From: Rhizomys pruinosus
Lineage: Eukaryota > Chordata > Mammalia > Rodentia > Spalacidae
Direction: 5' to 3'
DNA: 64,000 nt
Assembly: GCA_009823505.1 (NCBI GenBank)
Contig: VZQC01007982.1
Span: 5,704,517-5,768,516 of the forward strand
The notes under the pieces were generated by a model, which saw only the letters and a list, made by a program, of their open reading frames with translations, was not told the origin of the DNA and did no database searches. Shown here piece after piece: positions 36,011 through 47,395 of the stretch. How positions within the stretch are numbered: position 1 is the first letter of the stretch; the number at the start of each line of letters is the position of its first letter. The translations under genes were made by a program, and so were the position numbers.

Positions 36011-36193
36011 TTAGGTAGCTATGTCTTGTGATAGGCAAGCTATTCTTTATCTGTGATGATCTTACTGGGAAAAATATTCCAAAGGAATTTCCTATATAAA
36101 TCCTATGTATTTTTAGTTCTATTTACAAATGACCTCTGGAAAAAAATAAATACTATGAAAGTGAAATTTCCCATGCAGAGATTGGGCAAATGT

Positions 36194-36228
<35 letters not shown>

Positions 36229-36841
36229 AACACCTTTTTCTTTCTTTTTGAATTTCTGATTTCTTCTAAATAGAAATACAGAATAATTTTTGTACATACA
36301 AGAAATGTGTTGAATTATTCTTCCAATCTGCAGTTCTACAACAATTCTACCTCAGATGTATAAACTAGGCTTCATGGCACCCCATGTGCTATACTCTGTA
36401 TATAAAAAATCCAGGGTTTATCTAGAGAAACATACTTCTTCCTCCCCTCCCCTGGCATAACCCAAAATATTTAGCCATTTATCTTCTTTAAAAAAAATGT
36501 GAAATGCATGTTCCATGTTTCCTGTTGATAATATTTTCCCCACTTGTAGCACAAATTCTCTTTCCTCTGAAAGCCAGCACTTATTTTATTCATAGATTGC
36601 AAAATGTTGTCCTGCTGCAGTTCCTACAAAGGCAATTCCTCATGTAGATGGGAAGCATGTCATTTAGGATATCATCTGCACAGATGACAGAAAGTAACAC
36701 TTTCACACAGTCTTCTATGAGTTATGGATGATCATGCCTTGAGGTCACATGCCCAGAAAATCTCTGGGCAGAGGTCATATCATAATCACCGATGAACCTA
36801 TGATTAAGATGTTTTAAGAACTCAATATCTGCCCTATAAAA
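36011..36841. other. No recognised gene; GT microsatellite
   Basis: Unique-looking sequence with a (GT)n run at 36195-36227. Confidence 0.5.
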
Positions 36842-37142
36842 TTGAAATGGAGGCATTATAAAAACTCAGGGACAGTGTTCTCAGATACCATTAAGCCATT
36901 TTTCCTTAGTCATTCTAGGAATGATTGGTTTGCTTGCTCCGTGTGTTTCCCCTTGATTGGTAACTTTAATTGTGGTGTTAAACTCTGATTGGCTTTTGTA
37001 CTTTTAAATTACCCTGCAGCCCACACCTTGGGGCCACCCTCCTCCCAAGTTGAGTGTTGGCCGGGATTCTTAATTAAATTAAACCCTCCCTTAAAACACC
37101 ACGTGGTTAAGTGGGTGGTCTTTCAGCTGCAACTTTGTAACA
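36842..37142 (+). mobile_element. Possible solo LTR of an ancient endogenous retrovirus
   Basis: Three inverted CCAAT boxes (gattgg at about 36932, 36955 and 36987), an ATTAAA polyadenylation-like signal near 37075 and a CA end at 37142 followed by a G-rich stretch suggest an LTR and the start of internal sequence. I see no viral gene and no second LTR, and the 5' limit is a guess. Confidence 0.4.
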
Positions 37143-37377
37143 GTTTGAGGGGGACCCCCAGATCCTAACATAACATTCACTAATGTCTGGTTGAGCAGTA
37201 GTGAACTTGAAATGTGTGACTCCCACCAACCAGTTACTTCTTTTGTGTATCTGGGAAAGTATAGTCTGCATTCTGGTTCTGTATGCCTAAAGCTCACTTT
37301 TGGGCCCAGTCGTCTTTGCTATAGTGTTTTGGGGGCTGGCTGGTTGGGGGGGGGGCTTGCTAAGGAGTATAGGAAAT

Positions 37378-37635
37378 GCTGGAGAGATGACTCAGCAGTT
37401 AAGAGCACCAATTGCTCTTGCAGAGGACCCAGGTTCGATTCCCAGCACCCGCATGGTGGCTAAGAACCATCTTTAAGCCAGGCATGGTGGCACACACCTT
37501 TAATCCTAGTTCTCAGGAGGCAGAGGTAGACAGATCTCTGTGAGTTCAAGGCCAGCCTGGTCTACAGAATAAGTTCCAGAACAGCTGGGGCTATAGGAAG
37601 ACACTGTCTCAAAAAGACAACAACAACAACAAAAA
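37378..37635 (+). repeat. Composite B2-B1 SINE dimer, copy 2
   Basis: A B2 head (gctggagagatgactcagca) runs to ggctaagaaccatctttaa and joins gccaggcatggtggcacaca, the B1 5' end. The B1 is complete and ends in a (CAA)n-rich tail. I could not find a clear target-site duplication. The B1 part has the ctggggctataggaag variant. Confidence 0.88.
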
Positions 37636-38388
37636 ATTGTACAGATACTTCTAGGTGACTTGTTATACTGAAAGCTGTAGAAACTCACCAGCTGCTTCCC
37701 AAGTGTTCTCAATGAAGCAGAAAGGGCAGGGACTGCTTCTCCAAATAGAGATCATTTCTACATCAGGGCTTCATGAACAGAGAAAGGCTTTTTCAGTAAA
37801 ACTTTACATGTTGAAAACTAAGCGTCTGGACCTATAATTAGCCAGGGAAAATATTTCAAACTTCCTGGTCAGTGATGAAACAGTGTCTAAACATATACCA
37901 ATAATGAAACATGGGTTTTGCACCTAGCCTAAGGCCCGACAAATAATAAGTACTTCAATTTTTTTTGAACTAAGAACTGACTGAATGAATTCTAAAAAAC
38001 ACAAGACCACAATTGGATGCATGTGTGGGCCAGTGATCTGCATGTAATTCAGCATCTCTAAATACTGACTCTACCCTAGCATAGGCTTTCTAGAATTCAC
38101 TAGAACATCAGTGCCACCTTCAAGGGCATATACTTCTGCCTATACCAGCCCCAAAGCAGGTGCTGGGCCTCTTAATACCCTTCCCTGTTCCATATCCATT
38201 TCTAGCAAATTTTAGTACATTCTCCCCATTTCTAAGACCAGGGAAAGAAAAGGTGGACAGGTATTAATGCGGAAAACAAACGAGGCTATCCAAACCTTAG
38301 AGCCCCATCTGCTAAGTTTCTGGGACTATTTCTATTTTGGTCAACATTATCTCCCCCAAAAGACTGGCATTTTCATTTATATGGAGGG
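37636..38388. other. No recognised feature
   Basis: Unique-looking sequence without a recognised gene or repeat. Confidence 0.45.
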
Positions 38389-38410
38389 TTTTTTTTTTTG
38401 TCAGTTGTTT

Positions 38411-38630
38411 ATTTTTTATTTTTTTTTTATGTGTATGAATGTACTGTCTGCATGTAGATTTGTGCACCTGTGTCATGCAATGCCTTGGAGGTCAGAAGAG
38501 GGCGTCGGATTTCCCTGGAACTGGAGTCAAAGAGGGTTCTCAGCCACCATGTGGGTGCTGGGGATCGAACCCGGGTCCTCTGCAAGAGCAGTCGGTGCTC
38601 TTAACCACTAAGCCATCTCTTCAGTCCCTG
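38411..38630 (-). repeat. B2 SINE, young
   Basis: Complete reverse B2 flanked by gtcagttgttt on both sides (about 38400 and 38631). It is the last SINE before a 5.5-kb SINE-free stretch. Confidence 0.93.
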
Positions 38631-38640
38631 GTCAGTTGTT

Positions 38641-39239
38641 TTTAGAACACACACATATTTTATATATGCCCCCTCCAGGCTACAACCCAATAAGTACAGT
38701 GGATCTGGGTCTCATCTACTTCGGGTTTTCAACTTGCATAACAATTTAAATTCATTTTGTAATGCAACTACTTTTGAAAAGAAATACACTATGAAGGCTT
38801 CCTCTACTAAAAAGTTTTCCCGCCCCCAGCCTCGCCCCCATAAGCGTGTCTAAATCTAACTCTCCACTTTTTAGTTCATAGACTCACTTTCTTTTTAAAG
38901 CTCCGTTTGTCTCCTACAAGACAGCCTCTTGCCTCAAGACGAACATTTCTTAGGAGTGTTCCTGACAATGGATCCACTTCCAGGAGGCCCTGCTTAGGAT
39001 AGCCAAAAAAGGGCATGGAACAGGCTGGTTTTGGCCGCCTGCTCGCAGTTTCAGAGCTTTTTAGGACTTGGTTTTTCTGATGAGTGATTTCCTGAGCATG
39101 CCTAGGGAATGACAGGCATCTCCAGAGGCAGCCGGCATCACCTTGGCCGGGGGTGTCGTCATTGACTGCCTATTAGAAAAACTACAGGACAATGCATACC
39201 GCTGCCTGCTGACTGTAAACATAGGGGATATGTGTTCAC
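38641..39239. other. SINE-free unique sequence upstream of a candidate promoter
   Basis: It contains a FOX-like tgtaaaca (about 39216) and CRE-like gtcgtcattgac. No gene recognised. Confidence 0.4.
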
Positions 39240-39427
39240 TTAGCATGGACTTCTGGGAGGGGCCAAGGAAGGGCGGTCTGCAGTTTTATTGAATAGAGCA
39301 GTGTGCATTAGGCTGCCTGGCTGCCGGCGGCTTGTTCCCTCGCTGTGCTGTTTAAAGGAATCTGTTTCCTTTCCGAAGGCATCCTCCTCTTCCTCCTCCA
39401 GAAGAATTTGAAGCCTGAGAGGTAAGG
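39240..39427 (+). promoter_or_regulatory. Candidate promoter and non-coding first exon
   Basis: A locally GC-richer stretch with GC-box-like gggaggggcc, ccggcggcttg and two TATA-like motifs (tttattgaa near 39278; tttaaag near 39352) is followed by a near-consensus 5' splice site, gagaggtaaggc, with the exon end at 39421. No ATG lies between the second TATA-like motif and the donor, so the exon would be non-coding. This is an inference from motifs only; I do not know which gene it would serve. Confidence 0.35.
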
Positions 39428-40135
39428 CACAGGGTCTTTCTTTTTTCTCCCGCCGAAGGAGCTGCAGCAGCTCTGCAGACTTCAGTCAACATTCCAGGCA
39501 AGCGTTGCTGGAGATGCAAAATCTCTGGAGGCAATAGACTGTAAATTCCCAGAGCCAGCCTGGGCTTCCCTGACGTGCAGATGTTCCCAGGAGGTCAACA
39601 CGATGAAACTTCAAATTTTGTTTCTAGAGCTGGGAGGAGAGGGAAGATCGTATAGTGAGTGACTTGTGTTCAGGGAGTACGGGAAATGTAGCTCAGGATA
39701 TGTAGCTCAGGATGCACTTTTGTTTCAAGAGGGAATTGTACCTGGAATCCTCGGACCAGTGTTAGCAAGTGTGCTCTACTGGGCTATGCCTCCAGCAGTT
39801 TCCTCTCCATCCTTTTATAAGCAGAGCTTTAAGAAGGCTTTGCTTTAAAAGTAACAGTAACATGTTTTTAGGTTGATAGGATTGTATTTTCCTTAGCTAA
39901 AGGCATGTCTCTGTTCCTCTGCTACCAGGATTTAAGCAGTAGTCTTTTTAGACTTTCAAGAAAATGAAGTCAAAGAATTCCAGTGTGGCTTAAGCTAATT
40001 TCACTCATCTGATATTTGCTGAGACAGTAGATGCCTACTCTGGTCTGTTTCCTGTAAAACCAAGTAGCAAGAGAAAGCAGACACGAGTGGGCGTGTGTTG
40101 GGAAATCATAGTTAACTCCCTACCGAGATATTTCT
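39428..40135. other. Unique sequence, no recognised feature
   Basis: No SINE, L1 or gene recognised. It would be intronic if the candidate exon is real. Confidence 0.45.
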
Positions 40136-40142
40136 AAAGAAA

Positions 40143-40145
<3 letters not shown>

Positions 40146-40175
<30 letters not shown>

Positions 40176-40964
40176 TGTTTTTGTTTTATTGAAAGTGTGC
40201 CTGAGTTTGCTGGGAGACGATCTGAAAAGAAGCAAGCTGGAAATGTGTTCCAGAAAGGAAAGAGATGAGCTGCTATTTCCAGACAGACATATTTGGGCAT
40301 CTTGAACAGTAGTAGTACCAAGCAGCTAGTCGGTAGTAGTCTGTAATTCCTTTTAGAAAAAGCTGATTTGTAAAGGTGGGGGGGTTGTGCTTTGGCAATA
40401 CATGGTCAAAAAAGTGCATGAGAACAAAGCGGTTGGTATTCATACATCCCTTCTGTTAACAAGGCTGTGTGGATGAACTTGTAAACTGAAGCAGTAAAAT
40501 CCTCTGGTGTGTTCAGCAAACCCAGACATACATGTCTTAGTGAAGACAAGGTACCAGGCGAAAAGAAGAGTAAATCTGATCATTAAAAAATTAATGTCTA
40601 CTAAAGACTATAAGCTACAAATGAGGGATTCAGTTGGATTTTATGTCATAGAGTTTGATGGTGTGGGTTGAGATTCGCTGAGTAAATCCTTTTTGTATAG
40701 AAGTGTGGGGATAATTTCTTGAGAATGCCTTTCTGTTTCTAGAGTGATATATGAGAACGAATGCCCTGTGCATTTCTTTCCCTGGAACAGTTCTGAGTAA
40801 CTGTGAGAGAAAAGCTGCAGGCAAAAGCTATAGTTTGATTATTGTCCTTCCCCCAAAGAGATCAGGTTCCAAACGATTTTCACAATGTTTTTAATGTCAA
40901 TCAAAATATGGAGAGCAATTTCTTTTTCAAGTGTTCTCTGAACCATGCAGGGAATGCAGTTTGG
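40146..40964 (-). pseudogene. Retrocopy of an unknown mRNA 3' UTR
   Basis: On the minus strand the sequence ends with ttcaataaaacaaaaacac and a run of about 30 A. That is a canonical AATAAA signal 12 bases before the tail, as at an mRNA end. A 10-bp duplication, aaagaaatct, lies at 40136-40145 beside the tail and at 40965-40974 at the far end, giving an insert of about 819 bp. No frame longer than 69 codons exists and no known protein is recognised, so it is probably a 5'-truncated 3' UTR. The parent gene is unknown to me. Confidence 0.7.
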
Positions 40965-40974
40965 AAAGAAATCT

Positions 40975-43223
40975 ATAATCTTGGGATTTAGAGATAAATT
41001 CCATTGTGAAACCAGCATCTCTGGATCCCTGGATGTTCAAACTCTCCGTGAGCAGCCTCTCTCATTCCCCCCACCCCATGTGCTTGTCACCCGCAATCAC
41101 TACACAAACACCCTTCTGAAATAACACAGTGGTATGTTCTCCACACACAGGGTAAGATTTTAGTTCATGTTGAACTTCAGGCAGTTCTGAGTGCTTCTTC
41201 TTCTGTGTTAAGAATTAGCCAAACTACATCTCCCCAAACAGAGAAGTAAAGGAAGTTTGATGAACCCACAGTGTGGCAACTTTTACTCTATTAAAATCAT
41301 TTAAGGAGAAACATAAAGGCAAAACTCTGCATCCTAAAATGAATGGCTCTTAGAACACATGAGGAATATATAATTGTTGACCTATAGATTAAGTCTGGGG
41401 TCATTTCCATTGTTCAAAGTCAATAGACTATGCCCATTTAAAATTTCCAAACAATTGCCTTAAATATACAGTTCTTGAATTAAAGAGAGGAGATACAGGT
41501 TCAAAGTTCAGATTCAAGTGTTTAAATGAGATACGTAAATGTTTTTCCTGACAATGGAACTACCCTCAATTCTGATTGGCTCCTGTGACTGACCTAATAC
41601 TTTCCCATTCTCAGCAGGTGCAATAGGTTGGTACTGGGGTATGCCATCGAAAGTTAAAGAGTCTAGCCTGGGTATTCTCAGTCCTGTAGGCCTTTTCTTT
41701 AAAACAATTACAGTTGTCTCCATTTATCATTTTCATGGTAGCATGATTACTGGTTAATCATTCTTCAGTGAGACAAAAAGTGACTTAAAGATGGGCCTGA
41801 GAATGGGTTCCCAAGTTCCCCATCTGCCTGGTGTCTGTCACATGGCTTGGAAATGTGGGGTGAGGCCATGGTTGGGGAGGTGGGGGGCAGAGAAAATGCT
41901 GACAGAGTGGAATGCAGATAGCATGGTAGGACTGAGGAGGAGGTCAGGAAGATGCTGCCAGGATTTTCAAACTTTAAGAAGTCATTTTCAGGGTACATCT
42001 CTCAGAGCCCCCCAAATAGTACCATTAGCTTCTGAACTAAAAGTCCTTCATCTGTCAAGCCAGAAGCTCATAGGCTCTGAGGAACTGGATAGTTTCAAGA
42101 GATATTTTTATCTTAGGTTTAACTCATAAGCACCAAGATTCTCGTTTGGTTCCTCTACTTAAATAACCCTGGCTTTTAAGGAAGGTGTCAACTCCTTGGC
42201 TTCACCTGTAGCTTAGATGTCGGGGTGCTTCTCCCCCAACCCATAATAGTTAAGACATCCAAATAAGATGAAACCTTTGTCCCTTTCCCTGTGGCCATAG
42301 AGCAGAAGCTGCTTCCAGTTGGAATCTTCTGGACATTACACTTATCCCAGGAGGTAATCATTTCTTAATTACTTCCCTGACCATCTCTCCTCCTTCTTCC
42401 TATTTGAGAACCTTTTGACCCCAAGTTCTTCCTAGAACCCTGATCCTAGAACCTTATGAATGAACACTAAATTGGCTTTGATAATCAGAGACCAACACGA
42501 TGTGCTATCCGTGGATGAACTACAGTATCCAGGAACCAGGAAATGTGAGAGGCCAGGTGAACAGAACACCAACGACAGAGTGCTGACAACAGACAGGCCT
42601 TAGTAAATGAGGCAGCTTCTTTGCCTCCAGCCAAAAGCATGGAATTAATCCCAGCTTGTCAAGCCTGGGCCTTGTAGGCAGGATGAGGTAATCAGTAGCA
42701 CCTGGCTGGGGTTCCTGTTAGTATTAAGACCAGACTGCCCTAGGAGCTTGCCTCTCACCTATGTTAGCTTCTATTCTTTAGTATTCCCAACTTTAACCAA
42801 AGTCTGGCAACACCCCAACATCCTATCCTTACCCCTCAGGTATCCAACTCACTTTCTCTCCCAACTCCTAACTAAGCCCAGAGCTTTCATAATTTCCATG
42901 ATTGGAAAGAAATGGAATCTTAGCTGTAGGATGAGGCCCGGATGACAAGTGTCAAGCACAGCTATGCCCCAGATAAGGGACAGCCACTTATTTTCAGGGA
43001 AAAAGGATAAAACTTAGACAAAAGTCTTCTGGTAGGGTCTTTGCTAGGTAACCCAGGCTGCCCAGGAACTTACAAACCTCTTGCTTGAATATAAATTGCT
43101 TCTTGTTTCCTGAGCCTTCTGGCATGGCTTTGTGCGCATGCAGATGAAAGTCCTTGACTACTAGGAAATTGTCTTCCTTGGAGAAGAACAAATTAATAGG
43201 AATACAGAATCAGTTTCTTTTAA
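40975..43223. other. SINE-free unique sequence
   Basis: 2.2 kb without a recognised gene, SINE or LINE. Overlapping 77- and 112-codon frames at 41765-42129 have no motif. Confidence 0.45.
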
Positions 43224-43241
43224 GCCCACAGGGGGCGCTGC
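43224..43241 (+). promoter_or_regulatory. CTCF-like binding site
   Basis: gcccacagggggcgctgc matches the core of the CTCF motif (AGGGGGCGCT) with a close upstream part. It would bind the insulator and loop-anchor protein CTCF. Only a motif match; occupancy is unknown. Confidence 0.6.
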
Positions 43242-43607
43242 ATCTAGCTTTGCTCAAGATATGTTGCTGAGGAGCTAGACAGACCTCACCTGTGGGCTAA
43301 GGACTGGCAGGTCCAGGGCGAAGCACCCCCAGGGACAAGGGCCAGTAGGCATCAAGGCTGGGATCAGGAGGGGCAATCGCAGCAAGAATGCATAGAGCGT
43401 TCAAAATTAAACGATGTCATAAATTACAGCCAGTTGATAAAGGAGAACTGGTAAAAGTGAGGAGTCAGGCAAAGTTTTAGAAACCAAGATCTTAGGCAGC
43501 AAGTCCAGACAGGTGGGATGAAGTACGGGGTAATACTTGGCTCAGTACTGAAAACACATTTCAGCACTGAGTACTTCAGTACTTAAGCAAAGGGGCAGGA
43601 TTATAAA

Positions 43608-44045
43608 CTACATGTAGGATAAGAAAGGAATGGAACTATTAGGAAATTCAGAAGCCAAAGCAGGATGAGGGCCAAAAAGGATGGGGTCAGGATCCAGATG
43701 GCTCACGGACCGAACAGGGACTGTGACTCTCCTTCCTGTGCTCCCATTTATGTGAACGCAGCAGCTCTGTGCATTTATTCTTTCGTCTGGAAACTTCTTT
43801 CTGTGCTTCTGGGTCAGGTTCTGAAAGAGGATATTTGATTGATTGGGGTAACTATCATCTTCATTTGCCAAAGGTGCTGGTGTATGTGGATATGGTATGA
43901 TATGGTGGCCTGGATGACCATCTTCACCTGGCATGGCCTTAAAGGAGTTTAACTTTAAGTTGGCTCCACTGATGACTGAATAAGGAAGAATCTTCCATTT
44001 CTGAATGATTCTAGAGAAAAACAGCATGAGAATTTTTATAGACAA
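43608..44045 (-). other. 145-codon open frame of unknown status
   Basis: This is one of the longest frames outside known repeats. The encoded sequence is Pro/His/Asn-rich in the middle (PGHHIIPYPHTPAPLANEDD) and contains FQNLTQKHRKKFPDE. An acceptor-like ctgttttctctag precedes residues IIQKW, and a donor-like ccaggtgaag lies about 83 nt later. I recognise no family. Chance is the default explanation. Confidence 0.15.
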
Positions 44046-44149
44046 AAAGGTTTGTATGAACTAAAGGTATGATATACCTTCCCTAAATGAAGGAAATCTT
44101 TCAAATTCAGTAAATTTTGACTTAACAGTTCTAATAAAGAAAAATTCAG

Positions 44150-44570
44150 GGCTGGAGGAGATACCTTAATGGCTAAGAATGTGTGCAAGCCTGAATCCCC
44201 AGTTCCCACATTAAAAAAGAAGTTTGAAGCCAGGGTTAGCCTGGCATGGTGGCACACACCTTTAATCCTAGCACTTGGGAGGCAGAGGCAGGTGGATCTT
44301 TGTAAAAAAAAAAAAAAAAAAAAAAAGAAGTTTGGCATAACCAGGTGTATGGGTAATCCCAGTAGGAAGATTGCTGGGTGTGCTGGCTGCCAGCCTAGCT
44401 CCAGGTTTGGTGAGAGACTGTCTCAAAGGAATAAGCAGAGATACTGGACACACCCCTCTGGACGCTGCAGACATGCACAGGCACACATCTCTGCACACAC
44501 ACCACATATGTACACCATACACACAGATCAAGACGCCGTGCGCGCGCGCGCACACACACACACACACACG
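44150..44570 (+). repeat. B4-type SINE split by a B1 fragment, ending in a CA/CG run
   Basis: The B4 head (ggctggaggagatacctta) and body (ctggctgccagcctagctcc, gagagactgtctcaaaggaa) lie on both sides of a nested B1. The 3' end passes into (CA)n, with gcgcgcgcgc at 44539-44550. Confidence 0.8.
44230..44321 (+). repeat. B1 SINE, 3'-truncated, nested in B4
   Basis: Only the first part of B1 is present (tggcatggtggcacacacct to ggcaggtggatctttgt), directly followed by about 22 A. Duplication aaaagaagtttg on both sides. Confidence 0.9.
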
Positions 44571-45378
44571 CTCATAGACATATATGTACACACAAAGCCT
44601 CATGTCTCAAATGCATCCATGCTAGTGTTCTCTTAGCCAGTGGAGCTCTGAGGTCTAGGTGATATTTTCCATGTTATCAGTCATTCATGGAACACCTGTC
44701 ATATCTGTCAAGTAGAGGAAAAGATGCTGTACATTCTGCTCAGTTCAGATCACACTGGGAGCCCCAGGCTCTGTTCTGGGTCCACTCTTCAATGAAGCAT
44801 TGACAACTACACATCCGGGAGTGGTCAGGAGAGCCAAACAAATGGGGAACAGATAATAAATCTGGACCTATTTATCTCAAAAAAAAGAGAAAGAAACAGA
44901 AGTGGGTGCAAGTGTGTTTTCTAATACTTAAAGTACTTTTACTCAGGGCTGGGATAAAGCAGCCGTCTCAAGAGAGTGCAACTGAATGCGTAAGTTCATG
45001 GGACTTTTAGGCTGCCAGTATTTGGAGATATCATTTAGCCCAGGGAGTATATAAATTTTCCATTCGTATACCAGGACTCCCCGACTGTTAAGAAGGCTTC
45101 TAAGGCTGTGTTCTAGTTCATAGGAAGTTGCAGTGGGTCCAGCCATTGATAAGGTCACAGAAGGGAAGATCCATGGCTACTGAAGGGCCGTGTTTGGCAC
45201 ATTACCAGTGTAATCTATAGCTTCTGAACCTCTGGGCCTTGGATCCCTGGGAGACCAGCACTTTTGGAAAGAGATAAATGAATCTTTATATGCAGCAGGA
45301 ACCTTTGGGAAACTGGGTAAATAATGTGTCTCTCCTGATATATGCAGCTATTTATCTAGTTATAAAGGTACATGATGA
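44571..45378. other. No recognised feature
   Basis: Unique-looking sequence between the B4 element and the truncated L1. Confidence 0.45.
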
Positions 45379-45389
45379 TGAGATGCTAA

Positions 45390-46487
45390 TTTTTATTTAA
45401 TTTCTTTTTTTGCCTGTCTCATCTTTTTATTTTTTTTATAAAAACTTTTATTGATATTTTATGTATTTCATACATCATTTCTCAGTCCAGTTTAGACACA
45501 TTCCCCTTCCATGTTCCCACCCCACCCCAGTTCATGCACTCTTCCATACATGTCTTGCATTTTTTTCTCAGTCTTTTTAAAGTTTTTCTCTGCAGAGGTT
45601 TATTGTTTTGGGCAGAAGTTAACTGTTTCAGGCAGTTCTTTGACCCAGTCCTTATGTTGTTGTTGTTTCCTCCCATTTGTATTGCTCCAAAATATGCCTG
45701 TATAAGCATCACATATATACCAAAATTATGACCTCTGAAAATAAACTGTATGTTAATTCCAAAATATCTTTAGGAATTCACATTCTTTCCTTTTAATTTT
45801 ATATTACTCTGAAGTATGAATACATACCTTCCACCCATATACCACAATTACAAAGTCTGAAAATAAGTGGTAAGTGAATTCTAGACCTGTTAAGGGATTC
45901 ACATTATAACAGCACAGGTGCTTTTAGATAAAAAGAAATATAACATTAACATTGCTGCTTGCCTTTCAACTAGGGATTTGGTGTTGGCATCCACAAATGA
46001 AGGTGACCATCCATTTGTTTTTCTAGGACTGTGTTACTTCACTTAGCATAATGGCTTCGAATTCCATCCATTTACCTGCAAAGTTCATGATGTCATCTTT
46101 CTATTGCTGCATAGAACTCCATTGTGTAGATGTACCACATTCTCTTTATCAACTTGTCAGTTGAGGGGCATTGGGGTTGGTTCCAGCTCTTGGCTCTTGT
46201 GAAGAGAGCTGCAATAAACATAGATGTGCATGTATCTTTGTAGTAGGATGAGTCTTGTGGGTATATATCCAGGAGTGGTATGGCTGGGTCAGGTAATAGA
46301 CTCATTTTGAGTCTTTTAAGGGTTCTCCACACTGCTTTCCATAAGTGGTTGCATGAGTTTACATTCCCACCAGCAGTGGGTGAATATTCTCCTTTCCCCA
46401 CAACCTCTCCAGCATTTGGTGTCTTTTGTTTTCTTGATCTTAGCCAGTCTTATCAGAATGAGATGCTATCTTAAAGTGGTTTTAATT
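45390..46487 (-). mobile_element. 5'-truncated LINE-1 with ORF2 C-terminal fragment
   Basis: On the minus strand, 46401-46093 encodes about 102 codons of the C-terminus of L1 ORF2 protein, the reverse transcriptase/endonuclease. Recognisable pieces are LLPDPAIPLLDIYP, YYKDTCTSMFIAALFT and WYIYTMEFYAAIE. The rest is the 3' UTR, ending near 45425. An 11-bp duplication, tgagatgctaa, lies at 45379-45389 and 46488-46498. The endonuclease and catalytic domains are absent, so it is dead. Confidence 0.9.
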
Positions 46488-46503
46488 TGAGATGCTAAAT
46501 TCT

Positions 46504-46649
46504 TTTTTTTTCTTTTTTTGAGACAGAGTCCCCCTATAGCCCCAGCTGGCCTGAAACTCACTCTGTAGACCAGGCCTGCCTTGAACTCACAGAGATCCAC
46601 CTGCCTCTGCCCCCCGAATGCTGGGATTAAAGGCATGCACTACCACACC
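46504..46649 (-). repeat. B1 SINE at the L1 insertion point
   Basis: Reverse B1 flanked by the 16-bp duplication gagatgctaaattctt at 46489-46504 and 46650-46665. Its target overlaps the right-hand duplication of the L1. Confidence 0.92.
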
Positions 46650-46805
46650 CGAGATGCTAAATTCTTAAGGCATTATTGAATTCACAGTAGCTTCTGGCCT
46701 TTGTATTTTCCCAATAAGTGGACCTACAACATGTTATATTGCTCCCAGGAAGAATGAGGAAGAAATTTGGGAATCTTAAGAATTAATTTTTTTTTAAACA
46801 AAAAG

Positions 46806-46905
46806 GAACTGGGCTAGACATGTAGTTCAGTGGTAGATCACTTGCCCAGAATGCAGAAGGCCTTGAGTTTTATCCCTAGCACAGAAAAATAAATAAATGC
46901 ATAAA
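46806..46905 (+). repeat. ID SINE
   Basis: gggctagacatgtagttcag, tggtagatcacttgcccaga and gagttttatccctagcacag followed by an A/T-rich tail. Confidence 0.8.
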
Positions 46906-47038
46906 TAAGCAAACTAAAACTATATAAATAAGTAAAAGCAGTAATTCAGTAATCTACTTTTCATTTTCCTAATGAAAAACTAAAATCTAGCAATACAAAC
47001 CAAGTAAAATTGTGTGTATATATGTATATACATATGTA

Positions 47039-47092
47039 TGTAGATAGATGATAGATGATAGATAGATGATAGATAGATAGATATAGATAGAT
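47039..47092. repeat. (GATA)n-like microsatellite
   Basis: Interrupted tagatagatgatagatagat units. Confidence 0.95.
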
Positions 47093-47244
47093 CAGCATGT
47101 GGCTTTGAATAATGTTTACTTGTCATATTTGCTGATGATAATCCACAGAGTGGGGAATAACAGTTTACTAGTAGATAGATACCCGGTTACCTGACACATA
47201 GAGGAATCCTAGTAAATATTCATAGAATGGAAAAACAAACCAAG

Positions 47245-47310
47245 TGACTTGACCAAGGTCATGCTGTTTGCTAGTGACATAGATAGGCCAAGAACACCCA
47301 TCTCTGAAGT
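47245..47310 (-). repeat. MIR-like fragment
   Basis: gtgacttgaccaaggtcatg and ctagtgacatagatagg follow the reverse MIR pattern. Short and diverged. Confidence 0.55.
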
Positions 47311-47395
47311 ACCAAGCAGTTCCTGGTAAGAGGGGAAACTTCATTTTGGCCATTCACAAGTTTAGAGCTGTAAGGAAGCCCTGACTGAGTACATC

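Noticed and set aside
46093..46401. Possible functional reverse transcriptase gene
   Set aside because: Only the ORF2 C-terminal tail remains; the endonuclease and polymerase domains are missing.
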